This document shows, in pieces, positions 23,384-31,611 of a DNA stretch of 64,000 nt. The position numbers and the translations under genes are program-made. How positions within the stretch are numbered: the first letter of the stretch is position 1; every line of letters begins with the position of its first letter. The DNA is from Hominimerdicola alba (lineage in GTDB: Bacteria; Bacillota; Clostridia; Oscillospirales; Ruminococcaceae): the NCBI RefSeq assembly GCF_900109655.1, contig NZ_FOAT01000009.1:1-64000 (forward strand), read 5' to 3'. Below the pieces are notes generated by a model that saw nothing but the letters and a program-made list of their open reading frames with translations, searched no databases and was not told the DNA's origin.

Positions 23384-24498
23384 TGCTTATCCAGCCTGCT
23401 GTATAATTCTTTGAAGCGTTTTATCAGTTCGTTCCTTATACCATCGGGATAATGCAAAGTAATATGTTGACCAAAGGAGAATATATCCTTTATGAATTCT
23501 TCTTTGTCATCCTGAAATTCAAAATAATCTACCAGCATTATATAGTGGTTATCCATAAAGCCCTCGGTATTGAAAAGCGTTCTAACTTTTTCTTTGAGTT
23601 CTTCTTCAAGTCCGCCAGTTTTAAGTTCAACCTTCTTTTTATCACTGCCCTGTATATAGTAATTATCAAGCAGATGTTCAATGTCGTGTTCCTTTCTGAT
23701 GACCTTTGAATTCACATCACCGAACACATTGATACATCTTTTCAATACATTCGTTTCAACATTATGCTGACCTTTTTCACGGTTCACGGTTATGACCGCG
23801 GTACGGCGTTTGCTCATTATGAAGCTGTCAAAGTCAGTCTCTTCGCCTTCATCCGCTATTTTTACCAATACAAATTTATGCAAGCTCTGCTTTATAAAAC
23901 GATCTTCATATTCTGGCTTTGCTATTATCTGTATAACACCAGTACGCTTGTTAAGCTGTATCTTTACAGGTATTTCTCTTCCGTTCCTGCAATTGCCGTT
24001 ACTGTCTGTATATTCATATTCAAGCATTTTATTTTCTGTTATCGCCTGCACTATAACATTCAGTATCTCGGCATGACAGTCATCATATTTCTTCCTGAAA
24101 CTGAACTTGGTATGTATGACTGCTCTTATCTTATCAGCATTTGCAGAAGCTGTACGCTGGGATAATTTTTCTGCAAGCTCATTTCCGAGCATATCTCTAA
24201 ACAGCTTGTTTCCAAAGATATACTGCATATAGTACATCTCACAATCGGACAAAAGATATGGTATAGGTTTGTCTTCCGCTGAAAATATCTTGCCTTCCTG
24301 TTCACTGAACAGATATGATTTGAGCGCCTTTTTATATACTTCATCCTTTAATAAGCCGTCACCCAGACATATCTTCATAAAATCAGCATCAAATGATTTT
24401 TTGTCCATACCGTTACGACAACGGTTATACAATTCGATAAGTTCTGAAAATACTAAATTGTTGTAGGGTTTATAGATCTCGTATTTATACTTGCTCAT
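23380..24498 (-). CDS. WYL-domain protein, type VI-D accessory (second of pair)
   Basis: WYL domains are SH3-like folds that bind nucleic-acid or nucleotide ligands; in type VI-D loci WYL proteins are known to boost Cas13d activity. Here the WYL-like core lies near residues 145-215 (VIVQAITENKMLEYEYTDSN, then PVKIQLNKRTGVIQIIAKPE and SLHKFVLVKI), though the literal Trp-Tyr-Leu is not kept. A WCX-like extension follows to the C-terminus (EEFIKDIFSFGQHITLHYPD). The N-terminal part is helical, with no ribbon-helix-helix of the kind described for RspWYL1. The ATG overlaps the TGA of the upstream WYL gene (ATGA). It probably modulates Cas13d or regulates the locus; which of the two is not visible. 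Confidence 0.75.
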   Translation of the reverse strand: MSKYKYEIYKPYNNLVFSELIELYNRCRNGMDKKSFDADFMKICLGDGLLKDEVYKKALKSYLFSEQEGKIFSAEDKPIPYLLSDCEMYYMQYIFGNKLFRDMLGNELAEKLSQRTASANADKIRAVIHTKFSFRKKYDDCHAEILNVIVQAITENKMLEYEYTDSNGNCRNGREIPVKIQLNKRTGVIQIIAKPEYEDRFIKQSLHKFVLVKIADEGEETDFDSFIMSKRRTAVITVNREKGQHNVETNVLKRCINVFGDVNSKVIRKEHDIEHLLDNYYIQGSDKKKVELKTGGLEEELKEKVRTLFNTEGFMDNHYIMLVDYFEFQDDKEEFIKDIFSFGQHITLHYPDGIRNELIKRFKELYSRLDKH

Positions 24499-25631
24499 AT
24501 AGTTTCACCATAGTTTTCAAGTGCCGCAAGACAATCAGCTTTCAGTTCTTTTCTTATTCTGGCATCGTCGGGTATAAAGGATATATAATTCTTTCTTATA
24601 AATGGCTTGTAGTCCTTATAGTTATCACATTTTATAGTGATACAGCCATCATGGCTTAATGTGACTTCATCATCGCCGAACATCTCTTTGAGTTCATCAA
24701 CGCTGTATCCTATATCAGAAAACTTAAGTACAATATTGGTTTTCTTTTCTCTGACAATGTCAGATCTGCTGTCTTCTTCGATACTTATATCTCTGATTGT
24801 ATTGATTTCATGTTCATTCAGATACGTATTAAGATAGACTTTTCCATTCATGTCATTGAAAATTAATTCTGCTGAAGAAGCTTGAAACTTCTCTTTTCCG
24901 CCTTTTGAAAAAACAATGGAGAGACCTTTGTCTTCCCAAACAGCACGCAGAAATGTCCAGATCAGCGGTTCCTCAAATACGCGGTCGCTGACATCATACT
25001 GCAATATCAGATCACCATTATCAAGCAGTTTTCTCTTATCATTAACTGATGCTATGAGCTTATCCATTATAAGCCATCCCGGTACTGTCAAAGGCTCAAA
25101 ATGTCTCGCTATTGTCAACGCATTATACAACCTGATACATTCATCTTCAGAAAGATCAAGCACATCGTTCAATACGTATTGTTTGCTCCTCGTTTTTCCT
25201 GTTTCAACAATACTAAGGGTATGATCTTCTTTGACGTACTCATTCACTACGGTGCGATTTTCAGAGATCTGTTCTGATATTACTCTAGTTTCTAATCCCT
25301 GCTTAATGCTGCTTAGTATTTTTATAACAGGAAATATATCTTCCACCCTGAACGAACAAAGTGTGATGACTTTTTCGGGTTCGTTTGAAAAGTTATATCT
25401 GTCGTCCGAAAGCTCTGTTTGCTCTTTTTTTCTGCCTGATTTTTTGCGTTCAGGCTGTTCCCTGCTGCTGTTCACAATAAACAGCAATCGCAAAGTTTTT
25501 TTGATATAGTTGTCACTCCTATCATCCCGTTCTTTAAGAAATGCCCATATACCAAATTTAAAATTATCCTTAATGCTTGACCTGAGCGTATTGTAATCTG
25601 ATATAAATATTCTGCTTAAATTATCACCCAT
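24495..25631 (-). CDS. WYL-domain protein, type VI-D accessory (first of pair)
   Basis: Start taken at ATG 25631 (MGDNLSRIFISDY), behind GAGGTG; a GTG three codons earlier lies within that site. The 378-residue protein has an N-terminal helical region (FKFGIWAFLKERDDRSDNYI), a central part with LSEDECIRLYNALTIARHFEP, a WYL-like core near residues 240-290 (PLIWTFLRAVWEDKGLSIVF, then SAELIFNDMNGKVYLNTYL), and a WCX-like C-terminus (YSVDELKEMFGDDEVTLSHD). It is translationally coupled to the next WYL gene, so they likely form a heteromer, as paired WYL regulators often do. A clear DNA-binding winged helix is not obvious. Its role in Cas13d control is inferred from context. Confidence 0.72.
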   Translation of the reverse strand: MGDNLSRIFISDYNTLRSSIKDNFKFGIWAFLKERDDRSDNYIKKTLRLLFIVNSSREQPERKKSGRKKEQTELSDDRYNFSNEPEKVITLCSFRVEDIFPVIKILSSIKQGLETRVISEQISENRTVVNEYVKEDHTLSIVETGKTRSKQYVLNDVLDLSEDECIRLYNALTIARHFEPLTVPGWLIMDKLIASVNDKRKLLDNGDLILQYDVSDRVFEEPLIWTFLRAVWEDKGLSIVFSKGGKEKFQASSAELIFNDMNGKVYLNTYLNEHEINTIRDISIEEDSRSDIVREKKTNIVLKFSDIGYSVDELKEMFGDDEVTLSHDGCITIKCDNYKDYKPFIRKNYISFIPDDARIRKELKADCLAALENYGETI

Positions 25632-25970
25632 ACTACTCACCTCACAATCTTAATTAGTTACTGTATAACGAAGAGTTATTACTCTGACTATCATTAAGTT
25701 TTACTACCCTATCAAATTAAAGTACTGCTAAACATTTATTGAGTGTTGTCTACAAGAGTCAAAAAAGGAATCTTTATACGGTTCAAAGATTAAGAAACAA
25801 AATAACATTTGTAGATATTAACTTCTGATACAATAGATTCCATATTATGTGTAAACAAAAATATAGCAAAAAATGTATATTATGAGACCTATTGTAGGAA
25901 CAGTCGACTTTATCAAATAAGTAGTATCTTTATGCTTATTCTTATGGAATTATGCCATTATATATTAATA
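25632..25970. other. Intergenic region upstream of the WYL pair
   Basis: AT-rich, with no gene visible. A hyphenated palindrome AGAGT-TATT-ACTCT lies at 25672-25685, about 40 bp before the WYL start, and could be an operator for a WYL-type regulator. A partial promoter may lie around TTGATA on the minus strand, but no clean -35/-10 pair was found. Confidence 0.35.
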
Positions 25971-27008
25971 TTATATTGAATTTAAAGCCCATTCCTTTGA
26001 AAGAAAAATAGGTATATCATCCTTTGTAACAGGTTTATATCCTATTCCATAAGAATTCTCTTCAGCTAACAAACCAAAATCAGGACGACCGTTAGCTTCC
26101 CGGCTAAGTTGTTTTAAATATTTATTAGTTTCAAGTTCTTTATAGATTTTGCTTGAAAAGAAATAGTTTTCTGCATATTCCAATATCAGATAGTTCAAAC
26201 ATTTTAGTTTTTCATCTCTTGAAATGCTATTAAAATAATGCCTCAATTTTTGATAGTTTCTGTCAGTTTTATGATAGAACGCAAGTACACAGCTCTCGTT
26301 TTCAAATGGAAGAGCTAAGATATGTAGATGTTGAATTTTATAACTCAAATCTTTAAAATTATGAAGTTCATTTATTCTTTGGCCTATAAAATCATTCTTC
26401 ATTGCTATCATACCTTGAAATGCTATTGGTATTTTATATGGCAGTATCTCATGATATATTATCTGATATCCGCCTGAAATAGAATTTTCAGCTATATTTT
26501 TATGAAATTCAAATTCTTTAATATAAGTATTCACATCAAATTGTCGTGTGGCCTCATAATCAGCAAAATTTGCAAATAAATTTGTTTCATTCTGAAAAAT
26601 TCGTATATAACTTATCTCTAATTTTTTGTTGAATAACTGAATAAGTACATTTTTAACAGCTATTTGAGCAAGAATCTTATCGGATAATTCTCCTTTAAGC
26701 TTTTCTTCTGATTCATAATCTTGAAAAAAAGTACCATCACACTCGTTACATATCAAATGAAAAGTTCCTGTATTTTTAAGTCCAGAAGATACGTTAATTT
26801 TTTCAGGATCTGCTAGTACAGAAGCTCGAAGAAGTTCTCCGTCATTAGCGATATATTTCAGTGAAAATTTAGGTACAGAATGAGAATTACAGAAGCTCGT
26901 AATAGGTTTTCCACACAGCATACAATTAGAAGGTTTTATGTTTGCACGAGCTTTACGCATGCGGTCATTATGTTCCTTCTTAAAATTTATTTTCTCCTGT
27001 TCATTCAT
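25971..27008 (-). CDS. HNH-like zinc-finger protein of unknown function (345 aa)
   Basis: The N-terminal 100 residues carry CMLCGKPITSF, then CNSHSVPKFSLKYI, then HLICNECDGTFF. This is two CxxC knuckles around an SH-x2-PKF block, as in treble-clef/HNH-type nucleases whose first catalytic His follows a Ser. A second conserved His/Asn is not obvious, so nuclease activity is possible rather than shown. The remaining 240 residues are mixed alpha/beta without a recognised domain. GGGAGGC precedes the ATG by 8 nt. It follows the GmrSD-like gene by 78 bp on the same strand, suggesting that the two form a defence unit. Confidence 0.6.
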   Translation of the reverse strand: MNEQEKINFKKEHNDRMRKARANIKPSNCMLCGKPITSFCNSHSVPKFSLKYIANDGELLRASVLADPEKINVSSGLKNTGTFHLICNECDGTFFQDYESEEKLKGELSDKILAQIAVKNVLIQLFNKKLEISYIRIFQNETNLFANFADYEATRQFDVNTYIKEFEFHKNIAENSISGGYQIIYHEILPYKIPIAFQGMIAMKNDFIGQRINELHNFKDLSYKIQHLHILALPFENESCVLAFYHKTDRNYQKLRHYFNSISRDEKLKCLNYLILEYAENYFFSSKIYKELETNKYLKQLSREANGRPDFGLLAEENSYGIGYKPVTKDDIPIFLSKEWALNSI

Positions 27009-27086
27009 AATAATATGCCTCCCAAGCTAGAATATAATACGAAACTACATCTTATCTTGTCATTTCTTAAACAAGTAATAGTAGTG

Positions 27087-29129
27087 TTATCTTTTGCGAT
27101 TTTCACTATAAGAAAGTCCAGAGCCATCCTTCCACTCCCGATATCCATTTGCAGTTCTACCAATAACAATCGATGCAGCGAGAGAAAGGCTGTCAAAGTT
27201 ATAATCTACAGTAAATAAATTATCAACGATTACACCATCTGAAATAAGTTTATTACGAAGATCAAAAGCATTCGGATAATACTGCGCAAAACTCGATACA
27301 GTATCTGCTGCAATTCTGCTTCCTTTTAAGACAATAAAATGATCATTGCTTGCGTACCCAGATGCGTTTGCTCCACGTAGAGAAACATGATAAATGATAG
27401 AACCATCATCTGTCAAATCTACAGTACCCTGAGAAATGTATTTCAGATCCCATTCATCTGCGAATATTTTTATCAATGTTTGCTGCCTTTTAATAACTGT
27501 CTGTTCATCCCAGGTTATCTCATGTACTACCTGCGTGGTAAGTGGATAGGCTGTAGTTCCTTTTTTTCCCGTGAAGTAAACATTTTTCTTCTTGTCGAAG
27601 TCGAAGTTCTGTGCCTCTGAATTCTTTGGTCTTGTAAGCGGTACGAGATTTGCAATCTTATGCACCCAATCTTCTCGCTTAATGGTATCAGACCATACTG
27701 TAGCCCATTGGGATTTAGGATCAACCGTCTGTGGTAGAACGTGTTCGATAGTAAGTAGAGCGGGAGAATAATCAATAGGTGTTCCATCGCTAACAAACGC
27801 ATTCAAGCGCAAAATAACATAGTTTCTGCGTTTACTAGTCATTCTGTAAACATCGCCGCCTAATACCTTTACAAACTCCTCTTTTTCAGAGTTTGTTAGA
27901 TCAATTGAAGTTAGCGGATCTTCTAAACTGCTATCGGGATTCTTCTCCATCTCCTCCAGAAGAAGTGCATAACGTTCAATTCTGCGATTGACGTCTTTTG
28001 CAGTAATATGAAGATATGATGCAAGTCGCTCCAGCTTCTTTATAAACCACAATATATAATCTGGATTATTGCTATGCTCCGCAAAAAAACGGATAGCAGA
28101 AGGCATCCAATCAGAGTTATCGATCTTATTCAGCCACAGTAAATATCCATTAACTTCCTCCGCGTTTTTTGCAGCAACATATTTTCTGTTTTTCATAATA
28201 CTATATGCCTCTGCATACGGAGTGAGGTAATCGTCAATTAATTCTTGAGGCTTCAGCTTTGTCAGCACATATTCTCTGAATTCATCAAGCAAGTTCTTTT
28301 TGGGCTTTGCTTTTGCAAAAATCATTCTTGTATGTGTAAATACTTCATTAAAGCCGTCACGAGTTGTCTGAACTTCAAGGTCTTCCCATTTCTCTGTGTA
28401 AGACTGCTGATCATCAGCAGATATTTCACCAATTACATCTGCCTTAATGATGTCGATGGGAAGCAAATCCAGCCCACGATTATTCATTACAGAAAACACA
28501 CGGAAAGCAGATTGCTGGCTCGGTGCACTGACAGATACTAGAAAGCACCGTGTCAGCAAGAAAGTACAGAACGGCTGCACTTTGGTTTCGTCATTATTAA
28601 ACTTAGCATTTATCCGCTTTAAAAAGACTTCACAGTTTGCTCGGATATGTCTTTTAGCTTCTGTTTCAAGTGTTTCCGGATCAAGAGCAATAAGAGTATC
28701 CAGATCAACATTCTGTATGTATATTTCAAAAAACGATCTTTCTTTTTCACGCAGATGCAGACGTGGTTCAGGTTTTAATCCAATCAAAGGATCCCCTGGC
28801 TCACGAAGGTATTTCTCACACGTGACTCTCGTGGTTCCTGTGAGACAAGATGCAATTGCAGAAATCAAAATAGTTAAGGTTGTAAGCCTTTGTTGACCGT
28901 CAATTACATCTGCCCAAGGCTTATCCTCTTCCTTTTTTAAAACAATACTGCCAAGAAAATAATTGTCGGTCTTTTCTGTTAAAAAGAAATCATAAAGGTC
29001 ATCAAACAAAGTTTCACACTCTTCCTCTGTCCATGCGTACGGCCTTTGATACGGCGGAATGTGATAGTCAAACTGTTGACTGAATATATCTTTTAATGCG
29101 TACTCTTTTCCTGTGATTCTATTACTCAA
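27087..29129 (-). CDS. GmrSD-type restriction protein (DUF262-DUF1524-DUF4357)
   Basis: Single-chain type IV-like restriction enzyme family: GmrS (DUF262) uses NTP hydrolysis and GmrD (DUF1524) is an HNH nuclease acting on modified phage DNA. Visible motifs are IPPYQRPYAWTEEECETLFD and the hallmark VIDGQQRLTTL in DUF262. Around residue 460 comes TIEHVLPQTVDPKSQW, and then HKIANLVPLTRPKNSEAQN, giving the HNH core in DUF1524. A DUF4357 tail closes the protein (LSLAASIVIGRTANGYREWK). There is no ATG at the start. GTG at 29138 touches the GGGAG ribosome binding site, so TTG at 29129 (8-nt spacing) is preferred. Length is normal and no lesions are seen. Confidence 0.9.
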   Translation of the reverse strand: MSNRITGKEYALKDIFSQQFDYHIPPYQRPYAWTEEECETLFDDLYDFFLTEKTDNYFLGSIVLKKEEDKPWADVIDGQQRLTTLTILISAIASCLTGTTRVTCEKYLREPGDPLIGLKPEPRLHLREKERSFFEIYIQNVDLDTLIALDPETLETEAKRHIRANCEVFLKRINAKFNNDETKVQPFCTFLLTRCFLVSVSAPSQQSAFRVFSVMNNRGLDLLPIDIIKADVIGEISADDQQSYTEKWEDLEVQTTRDGFNEVFTHTRMIFAKAKPKKNLLDEFREYVLTKLKPQELIDDYLTPYAEAYSIMKNRKYVAAKNAEEVNGYLLWLNKIDNSDWMPSAIRFFAEHSNNPDYILWFIKKLERLASYLHITAKDVNRRIERYALLLEEMEKNPDSSLEDPLTSIDLTNSEKEEFVKVLGGDVYRMTSKRRNYVILRLNAFVSDGTPIDYSPALLTIEHVLPQTVDPKSQWATVWSDTIKREDWVHKIANLVPLTRPKNSEAQNFDFDKKKNVYFTGKKGTTAYPLTTQVVHEITWDEQTVIKRQQTLIKIFADEWDLKYISQGTVDLTDDGSIIYHVSLRGANASGYASNDHFIVLKGSRIAADTVSSFAQYYPNAFDLRNKLISDGVIVDNLFTVDYNFDSLSLAASIVIGRTANGYREWKDGSGLSYSENRKR

Positions 29130-29226
29130 CTTGCTCACTCCCTCTGGAATATACTATTTAAATAATTATACACTATTTTCGATGAAAAAGCAATAGAGGC
29201 ATTCATATTGGAAATAAAAAATGTGT

Positions 29227-29547
29227 AATAACAATGATCTTGTATTTTCCACGTTTGATGAAGCTGTCCGGCTGAATCCTGAGGCTCATACAATATTCCA
29301 CCAGAAGCTTGTCGAAGCCGGAATGATACAGAGTATGTCCCGTGTAGGAAGATGCATTGACAACGAACCGATGTAAGGCTGGTGGGACATCATAGAGTCC
29401 GAAATGTACTATCTTCGTAAGTTAATGGATAAAGCCGGTCTGATTGCAGCAATCGAAGAATACATCAGATACTACAATACCGGTCGATACCAGATCAAAC
29501 TAAGTAGCATGACTCCTATGGAATACCATGAAGCGTATGCTGCGTGA
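29227..29547 (+). pseudogene. IS3-family transposase OrfB, 3' remnant with in-frame stop
   Basis: The frame reads TFDEAVRLNPEAHTIFHQKL..., then GRCIDNEPM, an in-frame TAA where family members have an acidic residue (usually Glu), then GWWDIIESEMYYLRKLMDKA and YIRYYNTGRYQIKLSSMTPMEY. This is the C-terminal end of IS3/IS150-type OrfB, containing the DDE Glu region. The upstream two-thirds are missing. The 260 bp after it contain short hairpins and an AAAGCAG...CTGCTTT stem but no gene. Confidence 0.8.
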
Positions 29548-29810
29548 CCATTCGGCGGGCACCGTAGCAAGCACATTTCTACGTTAGTCGCTCCGCTTCT
29601 CACTACAAAAAGTGCTTGCCAATTACTGCCTACAACAAAGCAGCCTGCACAAATTGCACAGACTGCTTTTGGTTACTATATAGGTTATTTTTGTTTTTTG
29701 CTTGGTCTACTTGACAGTGGGCGATTCACACCCGCAGCGTCCTCTTTTGATTTGACGCAACTTAGAATCTTATAGAATAAAAGTATCTATTAAATGTCCT
29801 TATTTTTATA

Positions 29811-30908
29811 CTATTCTGCCCACTTATAGCGTATCTTAGCAAATGAATATTGTTGATATGCTATTATGCCTTCTTTTTGCATTCTTCCAATAACAATAAA
29901 AGGACGAATTTTTTGTGTTGAAGCAAATCTCTCAATTAATTCAAAAGATGGAGAATTTTTATATTTTGAAACAAAAATCTTATATTCATCGCCATTTATT
30001 AGTTTATCTGATGCAAATCTATCAGCAGCTTCTTCTTTTATTATATCAACTCCATCATCAAGGAACTGAGATGTCTTAGAAAGGTCTCCATTATAAAGAT
30101 GTCCAAGTTCATGAAATAGAGAAAACCAAAAAATATCGGCAAAAGCTCCTCGTATAGTCATACAAATCTTAATTCTATTATCTATGCGTTTATAGAGAAA
30201 ACCTTGAACCGGTGCTCCCCTAAAATGTTGAACTATTTCAAAATCGAGACCATATTCATAAAAGACCATTTTAATTTTTTGAGGTAGTTCTGTAGTATCT
30301 GACAACATAAGATTTTTTAAATCGTTTATCAGACTGTCAATTTCATTAGTATTAAAATTTTTTTCAATATCAAACGTGCATTCATGAATCTGACAAATTC
30401 TTATCCACGCCCCCAAAACACTGGGATTGATTTTTTTTTGTGAACTAATTCTAAATGCACTAGATATAGGAATCTTTTTTAAATTGCATAAGCTGCTAAC
30501 TTTTAATACTTTGCGTAAAGATATAATTGATTCACTAGTGCTTTCTTTAACAGGTAAAGCACTTCGCTTTCTTAGATATTTTACAACCTCATTTAAGTCT
30601 TTACGAACTAACTTTTCTTCATCACTAATCGTACTCTCTTCATCAGCTTCTAATATTTCAGCATCGTATCTTGCTTGAAGATTAAGCCAAAATGATTTAG
30701 GTACCTCAAGAGCATATTCCAAAGCCATAGCAAATTTACCAGAAATATCCTTTCGTCCAGCAATAACATTGCCAACAAAAGCTGGACTTACTCCTGTTCT
30801 TACAGCTAATTCAGCCTGTGTCATGTTACGAGCTTCAAGAATATCAGCGATTGTTTCTCCCGGATGAATAATTAAATCACGAGATATACCAGTTTTCTTT
30901 ATCGCCAT
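29811..30908 (-). CDS. HigA-like antitoxin: XRE helix-turn-helix fused to ImmA/IrrE peptidase domain
   Basis: Residues about 15-80 form a HigA-type XRE HTH (HPGETIADILEARNMTQAEL, then RTGVSPAFVGNVIAGRKDIS). The C-terminal half has the ImmA/IrrE metallopeptidase motif FHELGHLYNGD (HExxH), followed by EEAADRFASDKLI, as in this Zn-protease family. Start taken at ATG 30908 (MAIKKTGISRDL), behind GGAAGGAG. It overlaps the upstream toxin gene by about 30 bp. It should bind the operator, neutralise the toxin, and perhaps use the peptidase domain to relieve repression. Length (365 aa) is typical of the fused form. Confidence 0.88.
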   Translation of the reverse strand: MAIKKTGISRDLIIHPGETIADILEARNMTQAELAVRTGVSPAFVGNVIAGRKDISGKFAMALEYALEVPKSFWLNLQARYDAEILEADEESTISDEEKLVRKDLNEVVKYLRKRSALPVKESTSESIISLRKVLKVSSLCNLKKIPISSAFRISSQKKINPSVLGAWIRICQIHECTFDIEKNFNTNEIDSLINDLKNLMLSDTTELPQKIKMVFYEYGLDFEIVQHFRGAPVQGFLYKRIDNRIKICMTIRGAFADIFWFSLFHELGHLYNGDLSKTSQFLDDGVDIIKEEAADRFASDKLINGDEYKIFVSKYKNSPSFELIERFASTQKIRPFIVIGRMQKEGIIAYQQYSFAKIRYKWAE

Positions 30909-31215
30909 GATAATCACACACTCCTTCCACTTCAATCTCCTCACAAATCATAATTTCACATTGATCCGATTTGACTTCGATAATCATTCTAACATTAGGT
31001 GTAACCCTCAGTGAATAAGTCGGTGAACTATATCCACTTAATTGTTCTGGATGACCTAATCCAAGCGAAAGAAAAGTTCCAAAATTATCAGCCGCTTCCA
31101 AATGGTTTAAATGCTTTTTTATCGTTCTAACCCATTCAATAGGAATTTTCTTTTTCATTTTATCAAAATCTGTAAAAAATTTTTCTACTTTAGAATTCGC
31201 ATAAGTAATTTTCAA
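30877..31215 (-). CDS. HigB/RelE-type toxin
   Basis: A 112-residue protein whose plan fits HigB ribosome-dependent mRNA endonucleases: KVEKFFTDFDKMKKKIP at the N-terminus, then LNHLEAADNFGTFLSLGLGH, then a core ending in SLRVTPNVRMIIEVKSDQCE. The gene starts with TTG at 31215, following GGTGA by 8 nt. Toxin-first order and overlap with the antitoxin gene are the rule for higBA, unlike relBE. The product would slow translation when the antitoxin is lost. A large palindrome lies just upstream. Confidence 0.82.
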   Translation of the reverse strand: MKITYANSKVEKFFTDFDKMKKKIPIEWVRTIKKHLNHLEAADNFGTFLSLGLGHPEQLSGYSSPTYSLRVTPNVRMIIEVKSDQCEIMICEEIEVEGVCDYHGDKENWYIS

Positions 31216-31242
31216 TTAGTTGTCACCACGACCTTCTCAAGC

Positions 31243-31286
31243 TGATATAATATAAATAAACCAATTGGTTTATTTATATTATATCA
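31243..31286. promoter_or_regulatory. 44-bp perfect palindrome upstream of the toxin-antitoxin genes
   Basis: Bases 31243-31286 are a perfect, uninterrupted palindrome centred on AAACCAATTGGTTT and bounded by TGATATAA/TTATATCA. It lies 28 bp before the toxin start and contains TATAAT-like boxes in both directions, so it very probably overlaps the higBA promoter and serves as the operator for the XRE antitoxin. Its size is well beyond a usual 16-22-bp HigA site. Confidence 0.7.
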
Positions 31287-31495
31287 TATCAAATACAAAG
31301 TGTCAATACCAAAATAAATAGATTTTTTATGTCGATTAATTGACTTGGAATAAAACTGTATATTTCTGCTTTCTCAATCATCTCCTCTCTGGCTTTTCAC
31401 ACATCAACCAGAAAACATGTAAATCATCTACAGAGCAAAACAAATAATGATAACATTTTTTTGTGGTTGAAAGTGTAGAAAAATGATTACTCCTC

Positions 31496-31524
31496 TTGAT
31501 TTTATATAAAAAACATGATAGAAT
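31496..31524 (+). promoter_or_regulatory. Promoter of the Mod-Res-DISARM operon
   Basis: TTGATT (31496-31501), 17 bp, TAGAAT (31519-31524), about 85 bp before the first gene of the seven-gene plus-strand operon. The 320 bp between the palindrome and the operon hold no gene; this is the only promoter I can pick out there. Confidence 0.55.
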
Positions 31525-31611
31525 GATAAATATAGAATTGTACATTTTTAACTATATATTCCGTTTTTGGAATAATATGGATTTTTTATTTACAAACAAG
31601 GAGAGATCACT

